Below are positions 7,739-18,342 of a stretch of 64,000 nucleotides of DNA, one piece after another. Under the pieces are notes generated by a model that saw only the letters and a program-made list of their open reading frames with translations, was not told the origin of the DNA and ran no database searches. The DNA comes from Phycisphaeraceae bacterium (GTDB lineage Bacteria; Planctomycetota; Phycisphaerae; Phycisphaerales; Zrk34). Where the stretch lies: NCBI GenBank assembly GCA_028282805.1, contig JANQHD010000022.1:20442-84441 (forward strand). The letters run 5' to 3'. The position numbers and the translations under genes are program-made. Every line of letters begins with the position of its first letter. Position 1 is the stretch's first letter.

Positions 7739-7832
7739 ATTACCCCCTCTCCCCTTGGGAGAGGGACGGGGTGAGGGGGAACACGTCGTGCATGCGATCC
7801 CCTCACCCTAACCCTCTCCCGGGGGGAGAGGG
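7739..7832. repeat. Interrupted inverted repeat between the clpP genes
   Basis: The left arm (7743-7777) reads CCCTCTCCC-GGGAGAGGG-GGGTGAGGGG. The right arm (about 7799-7832) is its inverse with about five mismatches. They are separated by some 20 nt (ACACGTCGTGCATGCGAT). Each arm is also a small hairpin on its own. Similar CCCTCTCCC/GGGAGAGGG elements are common intergenic repeats in many bacteria. Confidence 0.7.
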
Positions 7833-7840
7833 AACAGGTC

Positions 7841-8521
7841 TTACTTTTCCGGGGGCGCTTTGGATTCTTCGCGGGCGATCTCGAGGACCTCGTCGACCAG
7901 GCCGTAGGCGGCGGCGGCCTTGGCGTCGAAGTACTTGTCGCGCTCGGAGTCTTCGGTGACCTGTTCGACGGGCTGGCCGGTGAGCTCGGCGAGCAGCTCG
8001 TTGAGCATGGTCTTGGTCTTGAGGATTTCTTCGGCCTGGATCTGCACGTCGGAGGTCTGGCCGTACACCCCGCCGTAGGGCTGGTGGATCATGACTTTGG
8101 CGTGGGGCAGGATGAAGCGTTTGCCCTTGGCGCCGGCGGCGAGGGCGACGGCGGCGCCGCTCATGGCCTTGCCGATGCAGTAGGTCGCCACGTCGCAGGG
8201 CACGTACTGCATGGTGTCGTAGATGGCCAGCGTGTCGTCGACCGCGCCACCGGGGCTGTTGATGTACAGGTGGATGTCGTCGTTCTTGTTCTGGTTCGAC
8301 AGGTACAGCAGCCGCATGATCAGCGAGGTGGCCGAGGCGTAGTTGATCTCGCCGACGAGGAAGAGCACCCGGTTTTCCAGGAGCATCTCGTCGATGGTCA
8401 TCTCGCGGTAGCGTTGCATGCTGCCGCCGGGGGGCATGAGGGTGGGGCCCGGGGGCAACCCGTCGCGGACGGCCCGGGGCATCTGCGCGAGGGGGTGGAC
8501 TGCGTTTGCGATGTGCGTCAT
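7841..8521 (-). CDS. clpP: ATP-dependent Clp protease proteolytic subunit (first of tandem pair)
   Basis: A ClpP paralog of about 226 aa from ATG 8521, with an N-terminal extension of some 40 residues rich in Pro/Gly relative to E. coli ClpP. The triad is intact: Ser121 in GKAMSGAA, His146 in MIHQPYGG, Asp195 in SERDKYF. Two different ClpP subunits suggest either hetero-oligomeric rings or separate particles. The frame is open to 8602; a weak GAAGAG lies 15-20 nt before the chosen start, so the N-terminus is uncertain. Confidence 0.93.
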   Translation of the reverse strand: MTHIANAVHPLAQMPRAVRDGLPPGPTLMPPGGSMQRYREMTIDEMLLENRVLFLVGEINYASATSLIMRLLYLSNQNKNDDIHLYINSPGGAVDDTLAIYDTMQYVPCDVATYCIGKAMSGAAVALAAGAKGKRFILPHAKVMIHQPYGGVYGQTSDVQIQAEEILKTKTMLNELLAELTGQPVEQVTEDSERDKYFDAKAAAAYGLVDEVLEIAREESKAPPEK

Positions 8522-8697
8522 GGTGCGTCGCCCGTTGCTCTTCCGTGAAGTCAAAATCGGCGTGGGCGACATGATAGCTGGCCGCATAGCCGATGGCCAC
8601 AAGCGTGATTCTCTAGGGTATATTCGTAAATCGCAAAGGCCGACTTGAGCGGGAATGCCGCACCGCGGGCGTCTGTAGCCGCATGAGGAGCCCGCTG

Positions 8698-10431
8698 ATG
8701 AATACCCCGTTACGCATCGTGCTGACCTGCGTGCTGGCCCTGGCTTGGGTTTCGCAAGCCGCGGCCAGGCCGAACATCGTGCTGATCATGTCCGACGACA
8801 TGGGTTACTCGGACATCGGCTGTTACGGCGGCGAGATCCGCACGCCCCGCCTCGATCGGCTCGCGGCCGACGGCCTGCGCTTCACGCAGTTCTACAACAC
8901 CGGCCGGTGCTGCCCCACGCGGGCGTCGCTGCTGACCGGGCTTTACCCCCACCAGGCGGGCATCGGGCACATGACCGGCGAATCCAGGGGCGCCGACGGC
9001 GAACTGTTGCCGCACTACCGCGGCGACCTGTCGCGCAACGCGGTGACCATCGCCGAGGCGCTGCGCAGCTACGGCTACCTCAACTACATGGTCGGCAAAT
9101 GGCACGTGACCCGGTTCAACAGCAACAAAGGGCCGAGGTTCAACTGGCCGCTCCAGCGCGGCTTCGACCGGTTCTACGGCACGATCAAGGGCGCCGGCAG
9201 CTTCTACGACCCCACCACGCTGTGCCGGGGTGACGTGTTCATCACGCCCGACAACGACCCGCACTACAAGCCGGAGACCTACTACTACACCGACGCGATC
9301 AGCGACAACGCGGTCATGTTTCTGCGCGACCACCACCGCGAGCAGCGGGGCCGGCCGTTCTTCATGTACGTCGCGTACACCGCGGCGCACTGGCCGATGC
9401 ACGCGCTGCCGGAGGACATCGAAAAGTACAAGGGCGTGTACGACGCCGGCTACCAGGCGACCCGCGACGCCCGCCTGAAGCGTATGCGCGCGATGGGCCT
9501 GATCGACCCGGGCTGGGCCATGACCGCCACGGTCGGCGACTGGAACAGCGTCAAGCACAAGGCGTGGGAGCTGCGCAACATGGAGGTCTACGCGGCGATG
9601 GTCGACCGCATGGACCAGGGCATCGGCAAGATCGTCGACGAGCTGCGCCGCCAGGGCCAACTCGACAACACGCTGATCTTGTTCTTGCAGGACAACGGCG
9701 GGTGCGCCGAGAACATGGGGCGCAGCAAGCCCCGCAAACCCTACCCGCAGTACAAGCCGATGAAGCCCGACCAACTGCAGCCGAGCGTCTGGCCGTCGAT
9801 GCAGACGCGCGACGGCCGACCGGTACGCACCGGCCCCGACGTGATGCCCGGCCCGGCCGACACGTACATCGCCTACGGGCGCAGCTGGGCGAACGTGTCG
9901 AACACGCCCTTCCGTGAGTACAAGCACTGGGTGCACGAGGGCGGCGTCGCCACGCCGCTGATCGCGCACTGGCCCGGCGGCATCGCCCCCAAGGTGCGCG
10001 GCAAGCTCGACCACCAACCCGGCCACCTGGTCGACCTGATGGCCACGTGCCTCGACCTCGCCGAGGCGCGGTACCCGGCCCAATACGACGGGCGCACGAT
10101 CGTGCCGATGCAAGGCGTGTCGCTGACCCCGGCGTTCCGTGGCGAAGCCCTCGGCCGCACGCAACCGATCTTCTGGGAGCACGAGGGCAACCGCGCCGTG
10201 CGCGACGGCAGGTGGAAGCTCGTGGCCAAGGGCGTCAAAGGCAAGTGGGAGCTGTACGACATGCACGCCGACCGCACCGAGACCCACGACCTGGCCGGTG
10301 AGCACCCGCAGGTGCGCGACCGCCTGGCCGAGCGGTGGGAGCGGTGGGCCGAGCGGGCGGGCGTCAAGCCCTACCCGGCCCGGGGCCCCTGGCAGCCGAA
10401 GGCCAAGCGCGCGCCACCGCACACGGAATGA
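8698..10431 (+). CDS. Secreted arylsulfatase-type sulfatase
   Basis: A 577-aa member of the alkaline phosphatase/sulfatase superfamily. The signal peptide ends near ARPNIV. Metal ligands are in MSDDMGYSD (D33, D34). The formylglycine site is CCPTRASLLTG with Cys71, so activation by a formylglycine-generating enzyme is expected. GKWH and DNGG motifs follow. ATG 8698 is preferred over ATG 8683 because GAGGAG precedes it by 6 nt and it starts the signal peptide directly. Substrate probably sulfated polysaccharide. First of five sulfatases in the window, all of different subfamilies by their spacing. Confidence 0.92.
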   Translation: MNTPLRIVLTCVLALAWVSQAAARPNIVLIMSDDMGYSDIGCYGGEIRTPRLDRLAADGLRFTQFYNTGRCCPTRASLLTGLYPHQAGIGHMTGESRGADGELLPHYRGDLSRNAVTIAEALRSYGYLNYMVGKWHVTRFNSNKGPRFNWPLQRGFDRFYGTIKGAGSFYDPTTLCRGDVFITPDNDPHYKPETYYYTDAISDNAVMFLRDHHREQRGRPFFMYVAYTAAHWPMHALPEDIEKYKGVYDAGYQATRDARLKRMRAMGLIDPGWAMTATVGDWNSVKHKAWELRNMEVYAAMVDRMDQGIGKIVDELRRQGQLDNTLILFLQDNGGCAENMGRSKPRKPYPQYKPMKPDQLQPSVWPSMQTRDGRPVRTGPDVMPGPADTYIAYGRSWANVSNTPFREYKHWVHEGGVATPLIAHWPGGIAPKVRGKLDHQPGHLVDLMATCLDLAEARYPAQYDGRTIVPMQGVSLTPAFRGEALGRTQPIFWEHEGNRAVRDGRWKLVAKGVKGKWELYDMHADRTETHDLAGEHPQVRDRLAERWERWAERAGVKPYPARGPWQPKAKRAPPHTE

Positions 10432-10564
10432 TGATCGGACCTGAATAACCCACCCGGCGCACGGCTGTAAAACCCTGCTCATTTTGCGTTTTGTATCAGC
10501 CGATGAGTTTCAAGGCGCTCACGACAGTGCGCCGTGTTCGTGTTGAGGCCGGGAAGACGCACGC

Positions 10565-11965
10565 ATGCGCGAGGTTCAAGCAACAGAGCTGCCGTTCGGC
10601 AAACCGCTGCCATTCGACCTGTTCGATGGGCAGGGCGGCCTGTTTCGGCGCGCCGGCCACGTGCTCCAGCCGATCGAACTGGAAGAGTCGTGGGAGCGTT
10701 TGCGGGCGGGCTTGTTCACGCACACCGCCAACAACCTCAAGCAGCTGTGCGTCGGGCAGGTGCTCGAGGAGAACGTGCACGACGCGCACGGCCGGCTGCT
10801 GCTGAAGAAGGGCACGCAGCTCAACGGCAGGCACCTCGAGCTGATCCGCAAGATCTGCAAGTCGACGCCGCTGGCCAGCGACGTCAGGCCGCTGCGCCTG
10901 CGCCCGCGCGGGGTGCCGGCCGACAACTACGAGACCAAGGGCTCGCGCCGGCTCGACGAACAGGTGCTGTCGCGCGGGATCGACCTGGCGTTGCCGCAAC
11001 CCGGCGTAAACCACGAGGCGCAGATGCCGATCGACGCGCTGCTCGAGGCGCAGTTGCGCTACGAGCGTGTGTGGGACACGTCGGCGGCGCGTTACGCGCA
11101 GTTCGCCGAGGACATGCTCGCCGGCCGGGCGATCAACCCGAAGGACGCCGACGCGCTGCTCGACGACTTCATCCGCGCGTGCTGGCGTGACCGTTCGTTG
11201 CCGTTGCTGATGCTCAAGCGCACGCTCGGGCAGGACGACTTCCTGCACACGCACGCGCTGAACGTGGCGCTGCTGAGCATGAGCGTGGCGATCCGTTTGG
11301 GCTACGGCGAGCAGGCCGTCAAGCAGCTGGGCGTGGGGGCGCTGTTCCAGGACATCGGCATGCTGCGGGTCCCGCGGGACGTGCGCCTGGCGACGCGGCC
11401 GCTGAGCGACGAGGAGTGGGCCGAGGTGCGGTGCCACCCGATCTACACGATCGACACGCTGGAGCGCAGCGGGATCGTGGCCACCACGTCGCTGTTCGTC
11501 GGCTACCAGTCGCACGAGCGTGCCGACGCCTCGGGTTACCCGCGCCAGCGCGACGCGCGGTTCATCCACCCGCTGTCGCAGTTGGCGGGGCTGACCGACG
11601 CGTACGCCGCGATGATCGAGCCGCGCCCCCACCGCCCGGCGATGCTGCCCTACGAGGCGGTCACCACGATCCTGCGCGACACGAAGCACCAGCGCTACAA
11701 CCCGCAGATCGTGCGCGCGTTCCTCGACTGCACGTCGCTGTTCCCCGTCGGCAGCTGTGTCGAGCTGTCCGATGGCTCCGCCGCGCGCGTGGTGCGCTCG
11801 AACCCCGGCCAACACACCGCGCCCGTGGTCACGCCGCTCGACCACGCCGGCCGACCCACCGGCGACGAGGTCGACCTCGCCCGCCAGCCGGAGCTGCGGG
11901 TCGTCCGCCCCCTCGCCGAGCACGAGGTCGCCCGGCCGGCGAAAGCCGATCAATCCGCGGCCTGA
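10565..11965 (+). CDS. Degenerate HD-GYP domain protein
   Basis: A 466-aa protein. Residues about 1-125 carry two short repeats resembling GQVLEENVHDAHGRLLLKKG; residues about 215-375 are HD-GYP-like. H230 (HTHALNV), H291 and the HERADASGYP box (H317, E318, GYP 324-326) are kept. The defining HD pair is QD (Q262-D263 in FQDIGML), and the usual first His of HHE is Ser. HD-GYP proteins hydrolyse cyclic di-GMP through a metal centre, so this one may bind but not cleave it. The C-terminal ~60 residues look like a small beta domain. Confidence 0.8.
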   Translation: MREVQATELPFGKPLPFDLFDGQGGLFRRAGHVLQPIELEESWERLRAGLFTHTANNLKQLCVGQVLEENVHDAHGRLLLKKGTQLNGRHLELIRKICKSTPLASDVRPLRLRPRGVPADNYETKGSRRLDEQVLSRGIDLALPQPGVNHEAQMPIDALLEAQLRYERVWDTSAARYAQFAEDMLAGRAINPKDADALLDDFIRACWRDRSLPLLMLKRTLGQDDFLHTHALNVALLSMSVAIRLGYGEQAVKQLGVGALFQDIGMLRVPRDVRLATRPLSDEEWAEVRCHPIYTIDTLERSGIVATTSLFVGYQSHERADASGYPRQRDARFIHPLSQLAGLTDAYAAMIEPRPHRPAMLPYEAVTTILRDTKHQRYNPQIVRAFLDCTSLFPVGSCVELSDGSAARVVRSNPGQHTAPVVTPLDHAGRPTGDEVDLARQPELRVVRPLAEHEVARPAKADQSAA

Positions 11966-12070
11966 CCCATCCCAAATCCCCAACCGGCCCCGGCGCAGCA
12001 TCTTCAGCGGTAAGTCACTACAATCCCCCCCTCGATTTACCGCCGGCCCGCCCCATTTGGATACTCCGCC

Positions 12071-13984
<1,914 letters not shown>

Positions 13985-14001
13985 CCGCAGCGGTTGGGCG
14001 G

Positions 14002-15474
14002 CTACTCCGGCTGTTGGTATGCGGGGTTCGGCTTGGGGATCACGGCGTCGGTTTCGTCGAGGAAGCGATCCATCAACAGGCGCAGTTCGCGCACCTTCTT
14101 GGGGCGCTGGGCCGACAGGTCGTGCGTTTCGCCGATGTCTTCCGCGAGGTTGTACAGCTCGTAGCGATCCGACTGGTCGGGGTTGTCGCAGTAGAAGCGG
14201 ATCAGCTTCCAGTCGCCGTGGCGCACCGACGTCGACGGCTGGTTGCCGGCGATCGGCAGCCAGTCGTGCGGGTAGTGCACGTACACGGTGTCGCGTTCGA
14301 ACGGCTCGCCGCGCAGCGCCGGGGTAAACGATTCGCCGTCGAACTGCTGGAACAGGCGCGGCTTGAGCCCCACCATCTCCAACAGCGTCGGGTACCAGTC
14401 GGTGCTGGTGATCATCGCGTCGGTGGTCGAGCCGGGCTCGGTCACGCCGGGCCAGACCACCACGCAAGGCTCGCGCACGCCGCCCTCGTAGATCGTCGCC
14501 TTGCCGCCGCGCAGCGGCGCGTTGCTCGTCACCGGCGCCTCGGGGTAGTGCTGCCGGTTGGGCCAGTGGATGCCGCCGTTGTCCGAGTAGAACACGATGA
14601 TCGTGCGGTCGGCCAGGCCGAGCTCGTCGATCGTTTGCACGAGCCGGCCGATGTTGGCGTCGAGGTTTTCGATCATGCCCGCGTTGACCGGGTGGCGCTG
14701 GGGCGCATCGGGGTCCGCCTTGGCCTGGTACTTCGCCTCTAACTCGGGCGTGGTTTCGTGCGGCGAATGAACGCCGAACGCCCAGTAATTTACGAAGAAC
14801 GGGCGGTCCTTGTTTTCTTTGATGAACGCGATGGCGTGGTCGGTGACCACGTCTTCGATGTGCTCGCCGGGCGCGCCGGGGCCGATGTTCATCGCGGGGT
14901 CGACGTGCCACGGCGCGAGGTAGTGCTTGGGCGGCCCGTAGCCGTACCAGCGCGGCACGTCGACGTCGAAGCCGTGGTGCAACGGGTCGTACGGCTCACG
15001 CCCCAGGTGCCACTTGCCGAAGTGGCCCGTGGCGTACCCGCCGCGCCGCATCGCCTCGGCGAGTGTGAAGTAGCGCGGGTGCAGGCGGGTGAGCGTCTCG
15101 GCCTTGAGCCACTTCTTGTCGGGCGGGGCCTCGGCGCGCACGGCTTTTTCGAGGCGCACCGTTTCCAGGTGGCATAGCGGGTAGGTGATGCCGACGCGCG
15201 CCGGGTGCAGGCCGGTCATGATGCTGGCGCGCGTCGGGCTGCACAGCGGGCTGGCGGCGTAGGCGCGCGTAAACCGCTTGCCGCGCGCCCCCAGCGCGTC
15301 GATGTTCGGCGTCTCGTAGAACGTGCTGCCGTACAGCGACGTGTCGTGCAGGCCCAGGTCGTCGGCCATGATGAACAGCACGTTCATCCGCCGCTCCGTG
15401 CCCGCCCCGCCCCCGCACGCCACAAGCACCAGAAACACGCTAAAACAAGCCAACCGACACGTCACGCCCGCCAT
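14002..15474 (-). CDS. Sulfatase, lipoprotein
   Basis: A 490-aa FGly sulfatase. The signal peptide ends in a lipobox LVAC with lipidated Cys20, predicting an anchored rather than free enzyme. MADDLGLHDTSLYG holds the metal Asp residues, and CSPTRASIMTG carries the formylglycine Cys77. Later motifs (GKWHLG, YSDNGG) are present. ATG 15474 was chosen over the upstream frame because GGAGG precedes it by 7 nt. Confidence 0.92.
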   Translation of the reverse strand: MAGVTCRLACFSVFLVLVACGGGAGTERRMNVLFIMADDLGLHDTSLYGSTFYETPNIDALGARGKRFTRAYAASPLCSPTRASIMTGLHPARVGITYPLCHLETVRLEKAVRAEAPPDKKWLKAETLTRLHPRYFTLAEAMRRGGYATGHFGKWHLGREPYDPLHHGFDVDVPRWYGYGPPKHYLAPWHVDPAMNIGPGAPGEHIEDVVTDHAIAFIKENKDRPFFVNYWAFGVHSPHETTPELEAKYQAKADPDAPQRHPVNAGMIENLDANIGRLVQTIDELGLADRTIIVFYSDNGGIHWPNRQHYPEAPVTSNAPLRGGKATIYEGGVREPCVVVWPGVTEPGSTTDAMITSTDWYPTLLEMVGLKPRLFQQFDGESFTPALRGEPFERDTVYVHYPHDWLPIAGNQPSTSVRHGDWKLIRFYCDNPDQSDRYELYNLAEDIGETHDLSAQRPKKVRELRLLMDRFLDETDAVIPKPNPAYQQPE

Positions 15475-15523
15475 GAATAGGCCTCCGTGACGCAAAGCAT
15501 AGCGTGTTTTTTCGACTCCTTGC

Positions 15524-15551
15524 TTGACCTGCGAGAAAGATCGTCTATAAA
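15524..15551 (+). promoter_or_regulatory. Sigma-70-like promoter of a short transcript
   Basis: TTGACC, a 16-nt spacer and TATAAA on the plus strand, diverging from the sulfatase gene. No plausible coding gene follows, but a terminator does about 55 nt later. Confidence 0.5.
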
Positions 15552-15557
15552 TGCCCC

Positions 15558-15618
15558 ATACAACTTTGCCCCCGGAAGCCCGTGTCGCTCAATCTCTTGG
15601 GTGGCGCGGGTTTTTTTA
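15558..15618 (+). ncRNA. Candidate small RNA
   Basis: About 61 nt from the expected transcription start to a U7 tract. The 3' part can fold as CCCGTG/CGCGGG (15579-15584, 15605-15610) before TTTTTTT. No matching known RNA family is recognised, so this rests only on the promoter-hairpin-T-tract geometry. Confidence 0.35.
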
Positions 15619-15722
15619 TGTCGGCGCGACACAAAACGAACCACCCCCTGGCGACCGCAGCCTGTTTGTGCCCGCAAAAACGCCGCCCCTTAGCCCCTGA
15701 ACTGCGGGATCGCCCTGGACGC

Positions 15723-16844
15723 CTAAACGCACCGCTGCCGACGGCGGAAGGTCGCTGCCAGCCCGCAACTAACCATAACGAAGGCCGTCGCGGGCTCAGG
15801 CGCCAGGAGCGGTGTGGCAGCAGAGCCCTCGAAGTTCGTGCCCAGATAGTCGATGTCTAGCAACGAAACATATCCGTCGCCGTTGAAATCGCCATCGCCC
15901 CAGCCGCCCACACCACCCAAGTTCAAGGCCAAAGTGTCCAGGTCAAGAAGGCTGACAGAGCCGTCAAGGTTCACGTCGCCGAACTTTGTATGCATGAAAT
16001 CGTGGATCAAGGCGGCCTTATCCGCCTCATCAACAACGCCGTCAGGCACTAAGTTAAAACGTGGGTGCGACAGGGCGAGGGGCACGCCAAGCTGCCCTGT
16101 CATCAAATCCACATCGCCGGGATCAATCCGCCCGTTTCCGTTCAAATCTCCGTTGTGCGACGGGTCGGTGGTGAGTGTCGCGACCTGCGCCGCAACCCGC
16201 TCGGCCATCCAATAATACCCCTGCGCGTTGTTGGCCCACAGGTGGATGCCATCGTTGTACAGGTTTTGCCAGTTCGGCAGGCTCTGGATCTCGGCCCCCA
16301 CATCGACCAGCGTGAACCCGTACTGACCGGCCTGCGCGATCAGCCACGGATTGATCTGCTCGGCAATCTTGGCGTTCGCCGCCTCGTAACCATTTTTGAT
16401 GATTGGGACGAGGGTGTTGACGACGACGATCGGGGCGCGCCCGTCAGGATAGACAGACGTGGAAAACGCGTCGAAGACCGTCGTGATATTGGCCTGATAG
16501 GTAGCGGTGTCCACGCCCGCCGCAGCGTCGTTCGTGCCGAGCATGAAGACGATCACATCGGGCTCAGAGGCCAAGACGTCGGCCGCGTAGTCGCGCAAAC
16601 CGCCGTTGGCCGGGTGGGCCTCGAGACCGACGTATTGACTCGACAGCAGCCCGTGCGTGGCGGCTGTCTGCCTCGTGTAAATCAGGTCCTCATCACCTAA
16701 TGCCAACCCCAAACGCCACGTGCCATAGCCATTGGTGATCGAGTCACCCGTTGAGACAACGACCAGCGGCGTCTGGGCGTGCGCAAGCGCACACGCACCC
16801 AACAGGGTGACGACAACACTGCACAGAAAGACTTGTTTGTTCAT
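15723..16844 (-). CDS. Secreted SGNH/GDSL esterase with dockerin-like repeats and PEP-CTERM tail
   Basis: A 373-aa protein. After a signal peptide (to LAHAQ) there is an SGNH hydrolase domain: GDSIT with Ser35 (block I), an LGTNDA block III, and DGIHL (Asp/His, block V). These enzymes hydrolyse esters, often acetyl groups on glycans. Residues about 230-345 hold three EF-hand/dockerin-type repeats (GDLNGNGRIDPGDVD, GDVNLDGSVSLLDLD, GDFNGDGYVSLLDID). The tail APEPATAFVMVSCGLAATFRRRQ is a PEP-CTERM variant. Single gene followed by tRNA-Glu upstream on the same strand. Confidence 0.88.
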   Translation of the reverse strand: MNKQVFLCSVVVTLLGACALAHAQTPLVVVSTGDSITNGYGTWRLGLALGDEDLIYTRQTAATHGLLSSQYVGLEAHPANGGLRDYAADVLASEPDVIVFMLGTNDAAAGVDTATYQANITTVFDAFSTSVYPDGRAPIVVVNTLVPIIKNGYEAANAKIAEQINPWLIAQAGQYGFTLVDVGAEIQSLPNWQNLYNDGIHLWANNAQGYYWMAERVAAQVATLTTDPSHNGDLNGNGRIDPGDVDLMTGQLGVPLALSHPRFNLVPDGVVDEADKAALIHDFMHTKFGDVNLDGSVSLLDLDTLALNLGGVGGWGDGDFNGDGYVSLLDIDYLGTNFEGSAATPLLAPEPATAFVMVSCGLAATFRRRQRCV

Positions 16845-17065
16845 CGCCAGCAGCCTTGCAAAATACCCGCCCCTGACAACCCGAATATACCACAGAAAAC
16901 ACGACCAACCAGCGCGCGTGCCAGATTGCTAGGGCGCGGCGACATCGTGCTCCGCACCGGTGGCGGTTCCCGGTACCGAAAATCGATCGCGATCGCTTGG
17001 CGGCACCGGTCGCCGAACAGCCGGACCTCAACCCACAAACCGCTGCCATTGCCTCGCTACCAATG

Positions 17066-17093
17066 AAAAAACGCCGCTCAAAGCGGCGTTTAT
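17066..17093 (-). terminator. Intrinsic terminator of tRNA-Glu(TTC)
   Basis: Minus-strand reading: AACGCCGCT-TTG-AGCGGCGTT followed by a T-rich run ending TTCATTGG, a few nt beyond the tRNA 3' end. Confidence 0.8.
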
Positions 17094-17099
17094 GAGAAG

Positions 17100-17174
17100 T
17101 ACCCCCAAGGGGATTCGAACCCCTGTCTTCAGCATGAAAAGCTGATGTCCTGGGCCAGGCTAGACGATGGGGGC
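17100..17174 (-). tRNA. tRNA-Glu, anticodon TTC
   Basis: A 75-nt cloverleaf. The acceptor is GCCCCCA/TGGGGGT with A73. The anticodon stem TCAGC/GCTGA encloses TTTTCAT, giving anticodon TTC. The T arm is CAGGGGTTCGAATCCCCT. CCA is not encoded. Confidence 0.95.
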
Positions 17175-17294
17175 AGCCAAAGCGGAGCATTGTAGCGATC
17201 CGCCGAGGCAAGGCAAGACGGGCCGCACCTCTGCCGCAACCGCAACGGGGTGGCTATCATCGAAGCCTTTTAGCGGCGACTAGAAGGGATTCTC

Positions 17295-18296
17295 ATGTAC
17301 ATGGTCGTGGTTAACGAGTTCGGCGGGTCCGACCAACTCGACATCATCGAACGCGACACCCCCACACCCACCGGCGCGCAGGTGCTCGTGCGGCTGACGA
17401 GCATCGGCATGAACCACGCCGAGCTGATGCAGCGCCGCGGCGCGTACCGGCTGACGTCGGGCGACCCGCCGTTCACGCCCGGCCTCGAAGGTGGCGGCGC
17501 CGTCGAGGCCGTCGGCGACGCGGTGTCGCAGTTCAAACCGGGCGATCGTGTGATACTCGGCCTGCACGCCACCCGCCGCGCCACCGGCGGCGAAGGCAGC
17601 TACCGCTCGCACTTCCTCACCGATGAAAACCAACTCGTGCGCGCACCGGATTGTTTGCCCGACGAACAGCTCGGCGCGGTCTGGCTGCCGTACCTCACCG
17701 CGTGGGGGTGTTTGGTCTGGCGGCAGGACGTGCAACCGGGGCAAACGGTTCTTCTCCCCGCCGCCAGCAGCAGCGTGGCGCTGGCCGCGTCGCAATTGTT
17801 GCGCGACCTCGGTTGCCAAACCATCGGCACGACCAGTTCGCCCGACAAGCTTGAACGCCTCGCCGAGATGCCCGAAGCGATGTACGACCACCTGGTCGTC
17901 ACGCGCGATCGGCCGTGGTGGAAAGACGTGAAACAGATCACCGGCGGGCGCGGGTGCGAGGTGATCTTCGACCCCGTGGCGGCGGGCGACTTCCTCAACA
18001 GCGAGGTCCGCCTGCTCGCGCCCGGCGGCACACTGTGGGTGTACGGCCTGCTCGGCGAGGTAGGCGCGGTCGACGTGACGCCGCTCATCCGGCTCGACGC
18101 GGCGATCCGCGGGTGGGTGCTCGGGCACATCGCCGACGACGCCCTGCCCGACGGTTACGCCTACGTGCTCGACCGCCTCGCCGACGGCCGGTTCAAGCTG
18201 CCCGTGGCCGGCACACACAAGCTGCGCGACGTGCGGGCGGCGCACGAGGCGATGGAACGCGGCGCGCATATCGGTAAACTGCTGCTCCTGCCGTAG
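17295..18296 (+). CDS. Zinc-independent MDR-family NADPH:quinone oxidoreductase-like protein
   Basis: A 333-aa medium-chain dehydrogenase/reductase. The N-terminal GroES-like domain contains GMNHAELMQRRG and PGLEGGGAVEAVG (53-ish onward). The Rossmann domain lacks the usual AxxGGVG motif and has LLPAASSSVALAASQLLRDLG instead. The catalytic zinc Cys/His ligands are absent, which places it with quinone reductase-like MDRs that use NAD(P)H. AAGGGATTC precedes ATG 17295 by about 7 nt; TATCAT at 17254 could be the -10. It sits just before zwf, an NADPH source. Confidence 0.82.
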   Translation: MYMVVVNEFGGSDQLDIIERDTPTPTGAQVLVRLTSIGMNHAELMQRRGAYRLTSGDPPFTPGLEGGGAVEAVGDAVSQFKPGDRVILGLHATRRATGGEGSYRSHFLTDENQLVRAPDCLPDEQLGAVWLPYLTAWGCLVWRQDVQPGQTVLLPAASSSVALAASQLLRDLGCQTIGTTSSPDKLERLAEMPEAMYDHLVVTRDRPWWKDVKQITGGRGCEVIFDPVAAGDFLNSEVRLLAPGGTLWVYGLLGEVGAVDVTPLIRLDAAIRGWVLGHIADDALPDGYAYVLDRLADGRFKLPVAGTHKLRDVRAAHEAMERGAHIGKLLLLP

Positions 18297-18342
18297 CCGC
18301 CCAACGACGCGCCGAACCCGCAATTGAGGGTAGAATCCCCGT

